Under the pieces are notes generated by a model. The model had not been told where the DNA came from, searched no databases, and saw nothing but the letters and a program-made list of their open reading frames with translations. Both the position numbers and the translations under genes were made by a program. A stretch of DNA of 50,635 nt from assembly GCA_963578885.1 (NCBI GenBank), contig CAUZEQ010000001.1, positions 1 through 50,635 on the forward strand, read 5' to 3'. Shown here one piece after another: positions 31,564 through 38,665 of this stretch. Source of the stretch: UBA8437 sp963578885 (lineage in GTDB: Bacteria; Planctomycetota; Planctomycetia; Planctomycetales; Planctomycetaceae). Positions within the stretch are counted from its first letter, which is position 1; every line of letters starts with the position of its first letter.

Positions 31564-32826
31564 ATGACCGACCTCATCCCCCCCCATGGTGGTCTCTCTG
31601 AACCCGTCTGCCGGATGGTCTCCTCCGAAGAAGCCGAATCGTTCACCGCCGAAGCTGCCAGCCTGCCCGTGCTGAGCGTCAGCACCGCCGACCTCTCGAC
31701 CGTCTACCGAATCGGCGACGGTACGCTCAGCCCGCTCGTCGGACCCATGAACGAGGACGTCTACAACCGTGTTCTCGATGAACAGGTGATCGAGTCTGAA
31801 GGTGGCCTGTACGCCTGGACGATCCCGTTGTCGCTGCCAGCATCCTCGGACATCGCCGCCGGACTCGAGGTCGGATCATCCGTCGCACTGGCCGGCCCCG
31901 ATGGCCAAGTGGTCGCAACGCTTTGCGTCGAGAGCGTTTTTGAGTGGGACAAGCCCCGCTACATGGCCCGCGTCTACGGCACCGACCGCACCGACCACCC
32001 AGGTGGCGACATGGTCCTGGTCCACGACGCCGACTGCACGCACCAGGTCGGCGGTTCGATCCGAGTCCTGCCAGCAACCCCGAATCCCGACTTCGGCCAG
32101 TACGTGCTCTCGCCACGGCAAGTCCGCGCGATGCTCTCGGAGGTCGGTTGGGACGCCGCCGTCGCCTTCCAGACTCGTAACCCACTGCATCGTGCACACG
32201 AATACGCACTCGTCTACGCGCTCGAATCGCTGCTCAAGGACGGCCGAAACGCCGGTGCCGTGCTCAACCCGCTGATCGGCGAAACCAAGGGCGACGACGT
32301 CAACGCGGCCATTCGCATGCAGACCTACGAACGGCTGATCAGCGATCGAGCGATGGGAGATGGGGACAGCGACGCGGAACTGTGGGGCGATCGAGACGAC
32401 AGTGTTCCTGATCGAGTCCGATTGCTGGGGCTGGATATCAAGATGTTCTACGCAGGCCCCTGCGAAGCAGTGATGCACGCCATCTATCGCCAGAACATGG
32501 GCTACACGCACATCGTGATCGGTCGCAAGCACGCCGATGCCCCGTTCCACGACGGCGACGCCATCTGGGGCGACTTCGATGCCCAGGAGATCTTCGTGAG
32601 CCTGGCCGGCGACCTGCAGATCCAGCCGATCAACGTCGGGTTCGCCGCCTACTACGAATCGCTGGGCCGGGTCGACCTGATGCAGAACCACCCCGACGAA
32701 AAACCCGTGTTCATCTCGGGCAAGGACGTCCGAGCCACGCTGCAGCAGGGCGAGATGGTCGACCCGAGGATCATGCGCGAGAGTACCTCCGAGATCCTCG
32801 CCGCAGCCATGGCAACCGCATCCTAG
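31564..32826 (+). CDS. sat: Divergent ATP sulfurylase (sulfate adenylyltransferase)
   Basis: A 420-residue monofunctional Sat-type protein. ATG 31564 gives the classic N-terminus L-I-P-P-H-G-G; the frame is open to 31489. The nucleotide-binding block Q-T-R-N-P-L-H-R-A-H-E (203-213) is intact, and I-S-G-K-D-V-R (384-390) lies in the usual C-terminal place. Two other blocks differ from the usual form: A-G-P-C-E-A (297-302) instead of A-G-P-R-E-A, and G-R-K-H-A-D (320-325) instead of G-R-D-H-A-G. An acidic insert (about 264-283) precedes them. No APS reductase or kinase gene is nearby, but a sulfatase gene follows. Sulfate activation is the default reading; altered substrate use cannot be excluded. 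Confidence 0.87.
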   Translation: MTDLIPPHGGLSEPVCRMVSSEEAESFTAEAASLPVLSVSTADLSTVYRIGDGTLSPLVGPMNEDVYNRVLDEQVIESEGGLYAWTIPLSLPASSDIAAGLEVGSSVALAGPDGQVVATLCVESVFEWDKPRYMARVYGTDRTDHPGGDMVLVHDADCTHQVGGSIRVLPATPNPDFGQYVLSPRQVRAMLSEVGWDAAVAFQTRNPLHRAHEYALVYALESLLKDGRNAGAVLNPLIGETKGDDVNAAIRMQTYERLISDRAMGDGDSDAELWGDRDDSVPDRVRLLGLDIKMFYAGPCEAVMHAIYRQNMGYTHIVIGRKHADAPFHDGDAIWGDFDAQEIFVSLAGDLQIQPINVGFAAYYESLGRVDLMQNHPDEKPVFISGKDVRATLQQGEMVDPRIMRESTSEILAAAMATAS

Positions 32827-32832
32827 CGGGCT

Positions 32833-32889
32833 GGGGTCTGACGCCACCGTTGGTCCGCCTGCGGAGGGCCAACGGTGGGGCCTGACCCC
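32833..32889. repeat. GGGGTCTGACGCC...GGCCTGACCCC hairpin
   Basis: A long stem: GGGGTC at the left pairs with GACCCC at the right, and CCACCGTTGG with CCAACGGTGG inside, around a CCGCCTGCGG loop. It starts 6 bp after the sat stop and probably acts as a terminator. It belongs to the same family as the inner arms at 24061. Confidence 0.8.
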
Positions 32890-32928
32890 TTCCCGTCAGT
32901 TTCGGTGTAGGGGAAAAGAGACCCAACC

Positions 32929-34329
32929 ATGCGTCACTCACTCGCCCTGCTACTCACACTCCTGACACTCAACTGTGCCCCCGCCGACACCAGGCCCAAC
33001 TTCATCGTCGTTTTCTGCGACGACCTGGGCTACGCCGACATCGGCCCCTTCGGCTCAAAAACTCACGACACGCCGGTGCTTGACCGTATGGCCCGCGAGG
33101 GCATGAAGCTGACCGACTTCTACTCGACCTGCTCGGTCTGCACCCCCTCGCGAGCGAGCCTGATGACCGGCTGCTACCCGCGACGGGTCAATATGCACTG
33201 CGACGAAAAGAACCTCTGCGTGCTCTTCCCCGCCGCCCGCAAGGGCCTGAACCCCTCCGAAATCACCGTCGCCGAAGTGCTCAAGACCCGAGGCTACGCC
33301 ACGATGGCCATCGGCAAATGGCACCTGGGCGACCACCCCGACTTCATGCCGACCAACCAGGGCTTCGATCACTACTTCGGCATCCCCTACAGCAACGACA
33401 TGAACCGCAAGAACGTCCCGCTGCCCCTGGTCCGTGACCTCAAGGTCCTCGCCTCGGGCATCCAGAAAGACACCTCGATCACCAGGCAGTACACCGAGGA
33501 GGCGGTGAAGTTCATCCACGCCAACAAGTCGCGACCCTTCTTCCTCTACCTGCCCCACACCGCGGTCCACCTGCCGCTGGTCCCAGCCCAGAGGTTCCGA
33601 GGCAAGTCGCGAGATGGACTCTATGGAGACTGGGTCCAGGAGATCGACTGGTCGATGGGTGAGTTGTTCAAGGCGATCTCCGAGTGCGGAATCGACAAGC
33701 AGACCCTGGTGCTGTTCACCTCGGACAACGGTTCGGCTCGAGCCCGACAGGGCAGCAACCTGCCTCTGCGAGGCCGCAAGGGGCGGACCGACGAGGGAGG
33801 CATGCGCGTGCCGTGTGTCGTCCGCTGGCCGGGCAGGATCCCGGCCGGAACCAGCAGCAAGGCCATCACCTGCACCCTCGACGTGCTGCCCACCCTGGCT
33901 CACCTCGCCGGTGCCAGGCCGCCTCGAGATCGCAAGATCGACGGCAAGAACATCTGGCCGATCCTGTCAGGTCAATCTGCAAAGGACGGAACCGATGCCG
34001 GGCACAGTGCCTTCTACTATTACCAGATGGACCAGCTGCAGGCGGTCCGCTCGGGACCGTGGAAGATGTTCGTCGCGATGAAGGCCAAGAAACGCAACTG
34101 GGGCAAACCCGAATCGGCTCAGCCACTCAAACTCTTCAACCTCGTCAAGGACATCCACGAAGACAGGAACGTGGCCAAGGCGAATCCCGAGGTGGTCAAG
34201 AGACTGATGGTGCTGATCGAGACGGCTCGAGCCGACCTGGGTGATACCAATCGTCCCGGCAAGGGCCAGCGAAAGGCCGGCTGGGTCAAGAAGGCCTCGC
34301 CTCGGCTGCTCAAACCCGCGGCCGAGTAG
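32929..34329 (+). CDS. Secreted formylglycine-dependent sulfatase
   Basis: A 466-residue type I sulfatase. A signal peptide (R-H-S-L-A-L-L-L-T-L-L-T-L) is cut near residue 20. The C-T-P-S-R motif at 71-75 holds Cys71, expected to become formylglycine. Asp31 and Asp32 (V-V-F-C-D-D-L-G-Y) and the T-S-D-N-G block are metal ligands; G-K-W-H-L-G is the second signature. It should remove sulfate esters from a carbohydrate outside the cytoplasm. The modifying enzyme gene is not in the window. It follows the ATP sulfurylase gene on the same strand and its stop lies 5 bp from the convergent ComM gene. Exact substrate is unknown; length and motifs fit arylsulfatase-type polysaccharide sulfatases. Confidence 0.95.
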   Translation: MRHSLALLLTLLTLNCAPADTRPNFIVVFCDDLGYADIGPFGSKTHDTPVLDRMAREGMKLTDFYSTCSVCTPSRASLMTGCYPRRVNMHCDEKNLCVLFPAARKGLNPSEITVAEVLKTRGYATMAIGKWHLGDHPDFMPTNQGFDHYFGIPYSNDMNRKNVPLPLVRDLKVLASGIQKDTSITRQYTEEAVKFIHANKSRPFFLYLPHTAVHLPLVPAQRFRGKSRDGLYGDWVQEIDWSMGELFKAISECGIDKQTLVLFTSDNGSARARQGSNLPLRGRKGRTDEGGMRVPCVVRWPGRIPAGTSSKAITCTLDVLPTLAHLAGARPPRDRKIDGKNIWPILSGQSAKDGTDAGHSAFYYYQMDQLQAVRSGPWKMFVAMKAKKRNWGKPESAQPLKLFNLVKDIHEDRNVAKANPEVVKRLMVLIETARADLGDTNRPGKGQRKAGWVKKASPRLLKPAAE

Positions 34330-34334
34330 GGCTG

Positions 34335-35888
34335 CTAGTTCCAGTACGACCGATCCAGGGCTCGGAAGTTGATGGCTTCTGAGAGATGGTCTTCGGCGAT
34401 ATCTGGCAGGCCCGAGAGGTCGGCGATCGTGCGGGAGACACGCAGGATCCGGTCGTGAGCCCGGGCCGAGAGTCCCATCTGGTCCATCGCCAGCTTCAGC
34501 AGATTCCCCGCCGGATCACTCAGCTTGCAGTATTGGCGGATCTGCCTCGGGGTCATGTTCCCGTTGGTCCGCGTCGCCACGACACCATCCCTCTCGGTCT
34601 CTTCAAACCGCTCCACCTGCACCACCCGTGCGCTCTCGACCTGCTTGGCCATCGACTCGCTGTCGGTCCCCGGCGTGTCGTCGGCGAGCTCATGAAACGG
34701 CACACCGGGCACCTCGACATGGATGTCGATCCGATCCAGCAGCGGTCCGCTGATCTTGGACATGTAGCGTTCAATCTGAGACACCCGGCAATGACACTCA
34801 CGCCGCGGGTCGCCGCGGAATCCGCACGGGCAGGGGTTCATCGCGGCCACCATCATCAGGTTGGCCGGAAAGGTTACGCTGCCCAGTGCTCGAGAAATCG
34901 TCACCTGGTGCTCTTCCAACGGCTGCCTCAACACCTCCAGCGTCCGCCGGTTGAACTCGGGCAGCTCGTCGAGGAACAGCACACCGTGATGAGCCAGGCT
35001 GATCTCGCCCGGCGAAGGCCGGCTGCCGCCTCCCACCAACCCCGCCTCACTGATCGTGTGGTGAGGTGAGCGGAAGGGGCGATTGAGCATCAGGGGTCGG
35101 CCGGGAGCCAGGCGGCCCACGGCACTCCAGATCCGGGTCGTCTCGAGACTCTCCTGCGAGGTCAACTGGGGCAGGATGCCGCCGAGCCTTCGAGCCAACA
35201 GGGTCTTGCCGGTGCCCGGGGGACCGATCATCAGCAGGTGGTGCCGCCCGGCGGCGGCAACCACGACAGCCCGCTTGGCGGTTTCCTGGCCCTTCACATC
35301 CGAGTAGTCGATGTCGTAGCGTCCGTGGGCACGGATCTCCTGTTCCCAGCTGAACTCGGCCGGCTCGATCTCGATCGCCCCGGCGAGGTAGCCGACTGCC
35401 TCGGCCAGTGTCCCCACCGGGATCGCGTCCAGCCCTTCGACCACCGCCGCCTCGGCCACGTTCTCCAGCGGCACCACGATCCCTGCCCGACCCACCTCCC
35501 GAGCCGCCAACGCCATCGACAGCACCCCCCGGATCGGACGCAAGCGGCCATCCAGGGCCAACTCGCCCACAACCGCGAATTCTTTGAACTTCTCACCCTG
35601 CAATTGGCCACTGGCCACCAGCAGGCCCAGCGCAATCGGCAGGTCAAACGACGCGGCGTCCTTGGGGAGATCGGCGGGTGAAAGAGAAATGACGACGCGG
35701 TCGCTGGGCCGAACATATCCACTATTGACCAGGGCACGCTCGATCCGATGAGTGCTCTCGCGAACCGCAGCCTCGGCCAACCCGACCAGGATCGTTCGAG
35801 GCAGGCTGCCCGAGGAAATGTCGACCTCGACCTCGACAGCCCGTGCCTCGATCCCAAACAACGAATACGTGAACAACTTCGCCAGCAT
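34335..35888 (-). CDS. comM: YifB/ComM-family Mg-chelatase-like AAA+ ATPase
   Basis: A 517-residue protein. ATG 35888 matches the family start (M-L-A-K-L-F-T-Y-S-L-F-G-I-E-A). The N-terminal domain is the Lon-protease-like S5 fold. The AAA+ core has Walker A G-P-P-G-T-G-K-T, Walker B L-F-L-D-E-L-P-E-F and the signature A-M-N-P-C-P-C-G-F. A C-terminal Mg-chelatase domain follows. In Vibrio and Haemophilus the homolog is a hexameric helicase that promotes branch migration in natural transformation; the role in planctomycetes is untested. The 75-codon upstream extension of the frame reaches into the divergent DUF1501 gene and is rejected. It is cytoplasmic. Confidence 0.94.
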   Translation of the reverse strand: MLAKLFTYSLFGIEARAVEVEVDISSGSLPRTILVGLAEAAVRESTHRIERALVNSGYVRPSDRVVISLSPADLPKDAASFDLPIALGLLVASGQLQGEKFKEFAVVGELALDGRLRPIRGVLSMALAAREVGRAGIVVPLENVAEAAVVEGLDAIPVGTLAEAVGYLAGAIEIEPAEFSWEQEIRAHGRYDIDYSDVKGQETAKRAVVVAAAGRHHLLMIGPPGTGKTLLARRLGGILPQLTSQESLETTRIWSAVGRLAPGRPLMLNRPFRSPHHTISEAGLVGGGSRPSPGEISLAHHGVLFLDELPEFNRRTLEVLRQPLEEHQVTISRALGSVTFPANLMMVAAMNPCPCGFRGDPRRECHCRVSQIERYMSKISGPLLDRIDIHVEVPGVPFHELADDTPGTDSESMAKQVESARVVQVERFEETERDGVVATRTNGNMTPRQIRQYCKLSDPAGNLLKLAMDQMGLSARAHDRILRVSRTIADLSGLPDIAEDHLSEAINFRALDRSYWN

Positions 35889-36086
35889 GGCAAACACCTC
35901 GGGCCCGCGGATTCCAGGGAAACCATCCGCAACGGCTGCCACAGACGGGGTCCTTCCCGCGAAAACAGAAGCAGCCGCCCGAGGCGAGCGGTTCACCGAT
36001 GATGATTCTGCGGATCGCCGAGGACCGCCCGCAAGTGCAATCCGGGCCAATCGGTCTTCAACTTGTGGCCGTTGGACCCAATCGGA

Positions 36087-36092
36087 TAGCCT
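36087..36092 (+). promoter_or_regulatory. Possible -10 hexamer (TAGCCT), leaderless start
   Basis: TAGCCT ends 6 nt before the ATG of the fourth DUF1501 gene. TTGTGG lies 18 nt upstream and is a weak -35 candidate. Nothing else is seen in the divergent gap 35889-36098. Confidence 0.3.
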
Positions 36093-36098
36093 CAGTTC

Positions 36099-37526
36099 AT
36101 GCCCACCAGTCATCTTCTCTCCGGCCCACCCATCGCACGACGCGACCTGCTCCAGGTCGGATCGCTGGGCCTGACCGGCCTGGCCGTCCCGTCACTGTTC
36201 CGCCAGGCCGCTGCCGGCGGGCTGAGACCCGGTGCGGCCAAGTCGTGCCTGCTGTTCTTCCTCGACGGAGGACCCGCTCAGCACGACATGTGGGACATGA
36301 AGCCCGAGGCACCGGCTGAGGTTCGAGGCGAGTTCAAGCCGATCCGGACCACCGTACCCGACATCCACGTCTGCGAGGGTCTGCCCGGGCTCTCCCGACA
36401 GATGCACCACCTCTCGCTGGTCCGCTCGGTGACTCACGACGTGATGGTCCACAGCTCGGCCACCTACTACATGCTGACCGGCCGGCACCCTCAACCGGCC
36501 GCCAACCTCATCATCAAGGAAGAACCCGACAACTTCCCCCCCATCGGCTCGGTGCTCGCTCAACACCGACCGCTGCAGGACGTTCCCGAGTACGTGCAGC
36601 TGCCCGACATCATGTGGGACGCGGGTCACGACCTGCCCGGACAACGTGCCGGATTCCTGGGCCCGGGCTTCGACCCCATGGTCGTCGGCGACCCCAGCGT
36701 GAAGAATTACCGCGTGCCGGGCCTGTCGCTGCCCGCCGAGGTGCCACGCAGCCGCCTGGGTCGACGCCAGACCCTGCTCGAATTGCTCGACCGTGCCCCT
36801 CACCAGAGAATCCCTGAACCGGCCTTCGACGCGATGGACAAACACGCCCGCAAGGCCTTCAGCCTGCTCTCCTCGGTCAAGACGCGAGACGCGTTTGACC
36901 TGGGTCGTGAGCCGGCGGCGATGCGGAGGAAATACGGGTTGCCCGATCGCGAGGTCCGAACCACGGGAGCTCGCAACTTCGGTGGACTGCCCCACCTGGG
37001 CCAGTGCCTGCTGTTGGCTCGCAGGTTGATCGAAGCGGGAGTCCCCCTGGTGACCGTCTGCAGCGGCCGACGACGCGACTCGGCCTGGGACGGTCACCTC
37101 AGGCACTTCCCCATCCTCCGAAAATCTCTGCTGCCCTACTTCGACAAAGCCTTCCCCGCACTGCTCGAGGACATGCACGAGCGAGGACTGCTCGACGAGA
37201 CCCTGGTGGTCGCGATGGGCGAATTCGGACGGACTCCCAAGATGGGACAGGTCACCGTCGGAGCAGCGACGACGCCCGGAGGCCGAGACCACTGGTCGCA
37301 TTGCTACACGATCCTGATGGGCGGAGCCGGTATCCAGCCGGGCACCGTCTTCGGATCCTCCGACTCGCACGCCGGCTACCCGGCCAGTAACCCGGTCACG
37401 CCCGAAGATGTCGTGGCGACAATCTACTACGCACTGGGGCTGGATCCCGAGACCAGGATCACCGACCCGCAGGGTCAGCCGCACGCGATCGCCCTGGGCC
37501 AACCCATCCAGGGCATCCTGGCGTAA
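36099..37526 (+). CDS. DUF1501 family protein, Tat-exported (copy 4)
   Basis: A 475-residue DUF1501 protein with a twin-arginine signal A-R-R-D-L-L-Q-V-G (from residue 13). Landmarks are F-F-L-D-G-G-P-A-Q-H-D-M-W-D-M-K-P, D-S-A-W-D-G-H, M-G-E-F-G-R-T-P-K-M and G-R-D-H-W-S-H-C. W-D-G-H in place of W-D-T-H is a small variation from the other copies. It stands alone: no PSD1 or cytochrome gene is adjacent. A possible -10 hexamer 6 nt before the ATG suggests a leaderless message. A short GGGGTCAGACCCC palindrome follows the stop. Confidence 0.93.
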   Translation: MPTSHLLSGPPIARRDLLQVGSLGLTGLAVPSLFRQAAAGGLRPGAAKSCLLFFLDGGPAQHDMWDMKPEAPAEVRGEFKPIRTTVPDIHVCEGLPGLSRQMHHLSLVRSVTHDVMVHSSATYYMLTGRHPQPAANLIIKEEPDNFPPIGSVLAQHRPLQDVPEYVQLPDIMWDAGHDLPGQRAGFLGPGFDPMVVGDPSVKNYRVPGLSLPAEVPRSRLGRRQTLLELLDRAPHQRIPEPAFDAMDKHARKAFSLLSSVKTRDAFDLGREPAAMRRKYGLPDREVRTTGARNFGGLPHLGQCLLLARRLIEAGVPLVTVCSGRRRDSAWDGHLRHFPILRKSLLPYFDKAFPALLEDMHERGLLDETLVVAMGEFGRTPKMGQVTVGAATTPGGRDHWSHCYTILMGGAGIQPGTVFGSSDSHAGYPASNPVTPEDVVATIYYALGLDPETRITDPQGQPHAIALGQPIQGILA

Positions 37527-37531
37527 CCGGC

Positions 37532-37544
37532 GGGGTCAGACCCC
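37532..37544. repeat. Short GGGGTCAGACCCC palindrome
   Basis: A 13-bp near-perfect palindrome 5 bp after the DUF1501 stop, matching the edges of the elements at 24061 and 32833. It may be a decayed copy or minimal hairpin. Confidence 0.55.
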
Positions 37545-37573
37545 AACAGCTACCGCCGTCTCGCACGATTCGC

Positions 37574-37579
37574 TAGTCT
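37574..37579 (+). promoter_or_regulatory. Possible -10 hexamer (TAGTCT)
   Basis: TAGTCT, 40 nt before the cupredoxin ATG; no -35 is seen. It would drive the long operon that follows. Confidence 0.25.
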
Positions 37580-37619
37580 GAAGTCCCACCCGGATTCGTG
37601 CTGCCCTGGAGCCGTCTTG

Positions 37620-38444
37620 ATGAAAACCGCTTTGTCCTGCCTGCTGATTCTGATCTGTGTCTCATTGGTCTCGGCCGCCGCGCCCAAGGACAGGAAACCC
37701 GCCGCCCTACCGCTGCTCAACGATGCCGGACACGGCTCAGTCAGCGGTCAGTTCACGCTCGATGGCGACACCCCTCCAAGGAGGATCCTGGTCCGCAAGG
37801 GTGACCCCAAGGCCAAGGACGGACGCATCTGTGCCGCCACCGACCTGCCCAGCGACGAACTGGTCGTCGATCCCAAGACCCAGGGCATCCGGCACATCTT
37901 TGTCTACATCCGCAAGGTCGACAAAACCACGATCCACCCCAAGCTGAAGACCAGTGCCCAGAAAAACGTCGTCTTCGACCAAAAGGGCTGCCGCTTTACA
38001 CCTCACACACTGATGGTCCGCACCGACCAGTCGGTACTCGTCAAGTCCGGCGACAACTGTGCTCACAACACCCACACCTACCCGATCCGCAACAAGGCCG
38101 ACAACTTCATCCTCAACGCCAACAACCGCATCGGCCTGAAGTTCAGCTACCCGATCGCCGAGTTCCTGCCGACCACCATCAAGTGCGACATCCACCCGTG
38201 GATGAAGGCCTACTGGCTGATACTGGATCACCCCTACATGGCCATCACCGACGCCCAGGGACGATTCACCGTCACCGGGTTGCCGCCGGGTACGTACGAA
38301 TTCCGCTGCTGGCACGAACTGGTCGGGTACGTCGCAGCGGGTTCGAAGCGAGGCTTCAGCGTGACGATCAAGGCCAACCAGACGACCAGGCTGCCGACGG
38401 TCAAGGTGCCGGTGGCCAAGTTTATCGAAGAGACCGACGAGTAG
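37620..38444 (+). CDS. Exported cupredoxin-like protein with carboxypeptidase-regulatory-like end
   Basis: A 274-residue protein from ATG 37620 (a TTG one codon earlier is less likely). A signal peptide is cut near A-A-A-P-K. The middle (about 115-210) is a cupredoxin fold. The motif C-D-I-H-P-W-M at 189-195 supplies Cys, His and Met, and H-N-T-H (149-152) the fourth ligand, so a type 1 copper site is complete. The last 65 residues (D-A-Q-G-R-F-T-V-T-G-L-P-P-G-T-Y) are a transthyretin-like regulatory domain. It probably carries electrons or binds copper in the periplasm. It heads a run of genes with a PQQ-type propeller, a plausible redox partner. Confidence 0.88.
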   Translation: MKTALSCLLILICVSLVSAAAPKDRKPAALPLLNDAGHGSVSGQFTLDGDTPPRRILVRKGDPKAKDGRICAATDLPSDELVVDPKTQGIRHIFVYIRKVDKTTIHPKLKTSAQKNVVFDQKGCRFTPHTLMVRTDQSVLVKSGDNCAHNTHTYPIRNKADNFILNANNRIGLKFSYPIAEFLPTTIKCDIHPWMKAYWLILDHPYMAITDAQGRFTVTGLPPGTYEFRCWHELVGYVAAGSKRGFSVTIKANQTTRLPTVKVPVAKFIEETDE

Positions 38445-38494
38445 GCTCGCCCGGCCACGACCTGCCCTCCAGTCACTCACGCCAGGGTGCCGCG

Positions 38495-38665
38495 ATGCGA
38501 CAGCAGCTCGGCTTCGTGATGCAGCTGGCCGTGCTGACATTGCTGCCATTTCTGATCGTCTGGCAACTCAACGGCATGATGCGGCTGATCTGGATGCCCG
38601 TCCTGACTCTCGTCGGCATCGGCCTGTTCGCCCTGGGCACCAGGCTGCGAGGAGGCCGGGCATGA
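38495..38665 (+). CDS. Tiny two-helix membrane protein, unknown
   Basis: A 56-residue frame from ATG 38495, too short for most gene callers. It has two hydrophobic stretches, about 10-24 (Q-L-A-V-L-T-L-L-P-F-L-I-V-W) and 30-47 (L-I-W-M-P-V-L-T-L-V-G-I-G-L-F-A-L-G), and a basic tail. Its TGA overlaps the next gene's ATG (ATGA), which supports it being real. It may be a small subunit or assembly partner of the propeller protein. No family is recognised. Confidence 0.72.
   Translation: MRQQLGFVMQLAVLTLLPFLIVWQLNGMMRLIWMPVLTLVGIGLFALGTRLRGGRA

Noticed and set aside
35889..36113. N-terminal extension of the ComM gene
   Set aside because: The family starts at M-L-A-K-L-F; the extension overlaps the divergent DUF1501 start and looks like non-coding sequence.
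36192..37502. 436-codon minus-strand frame
   Set aside because: Complement of DUF1501 copy 4; no domain seen.
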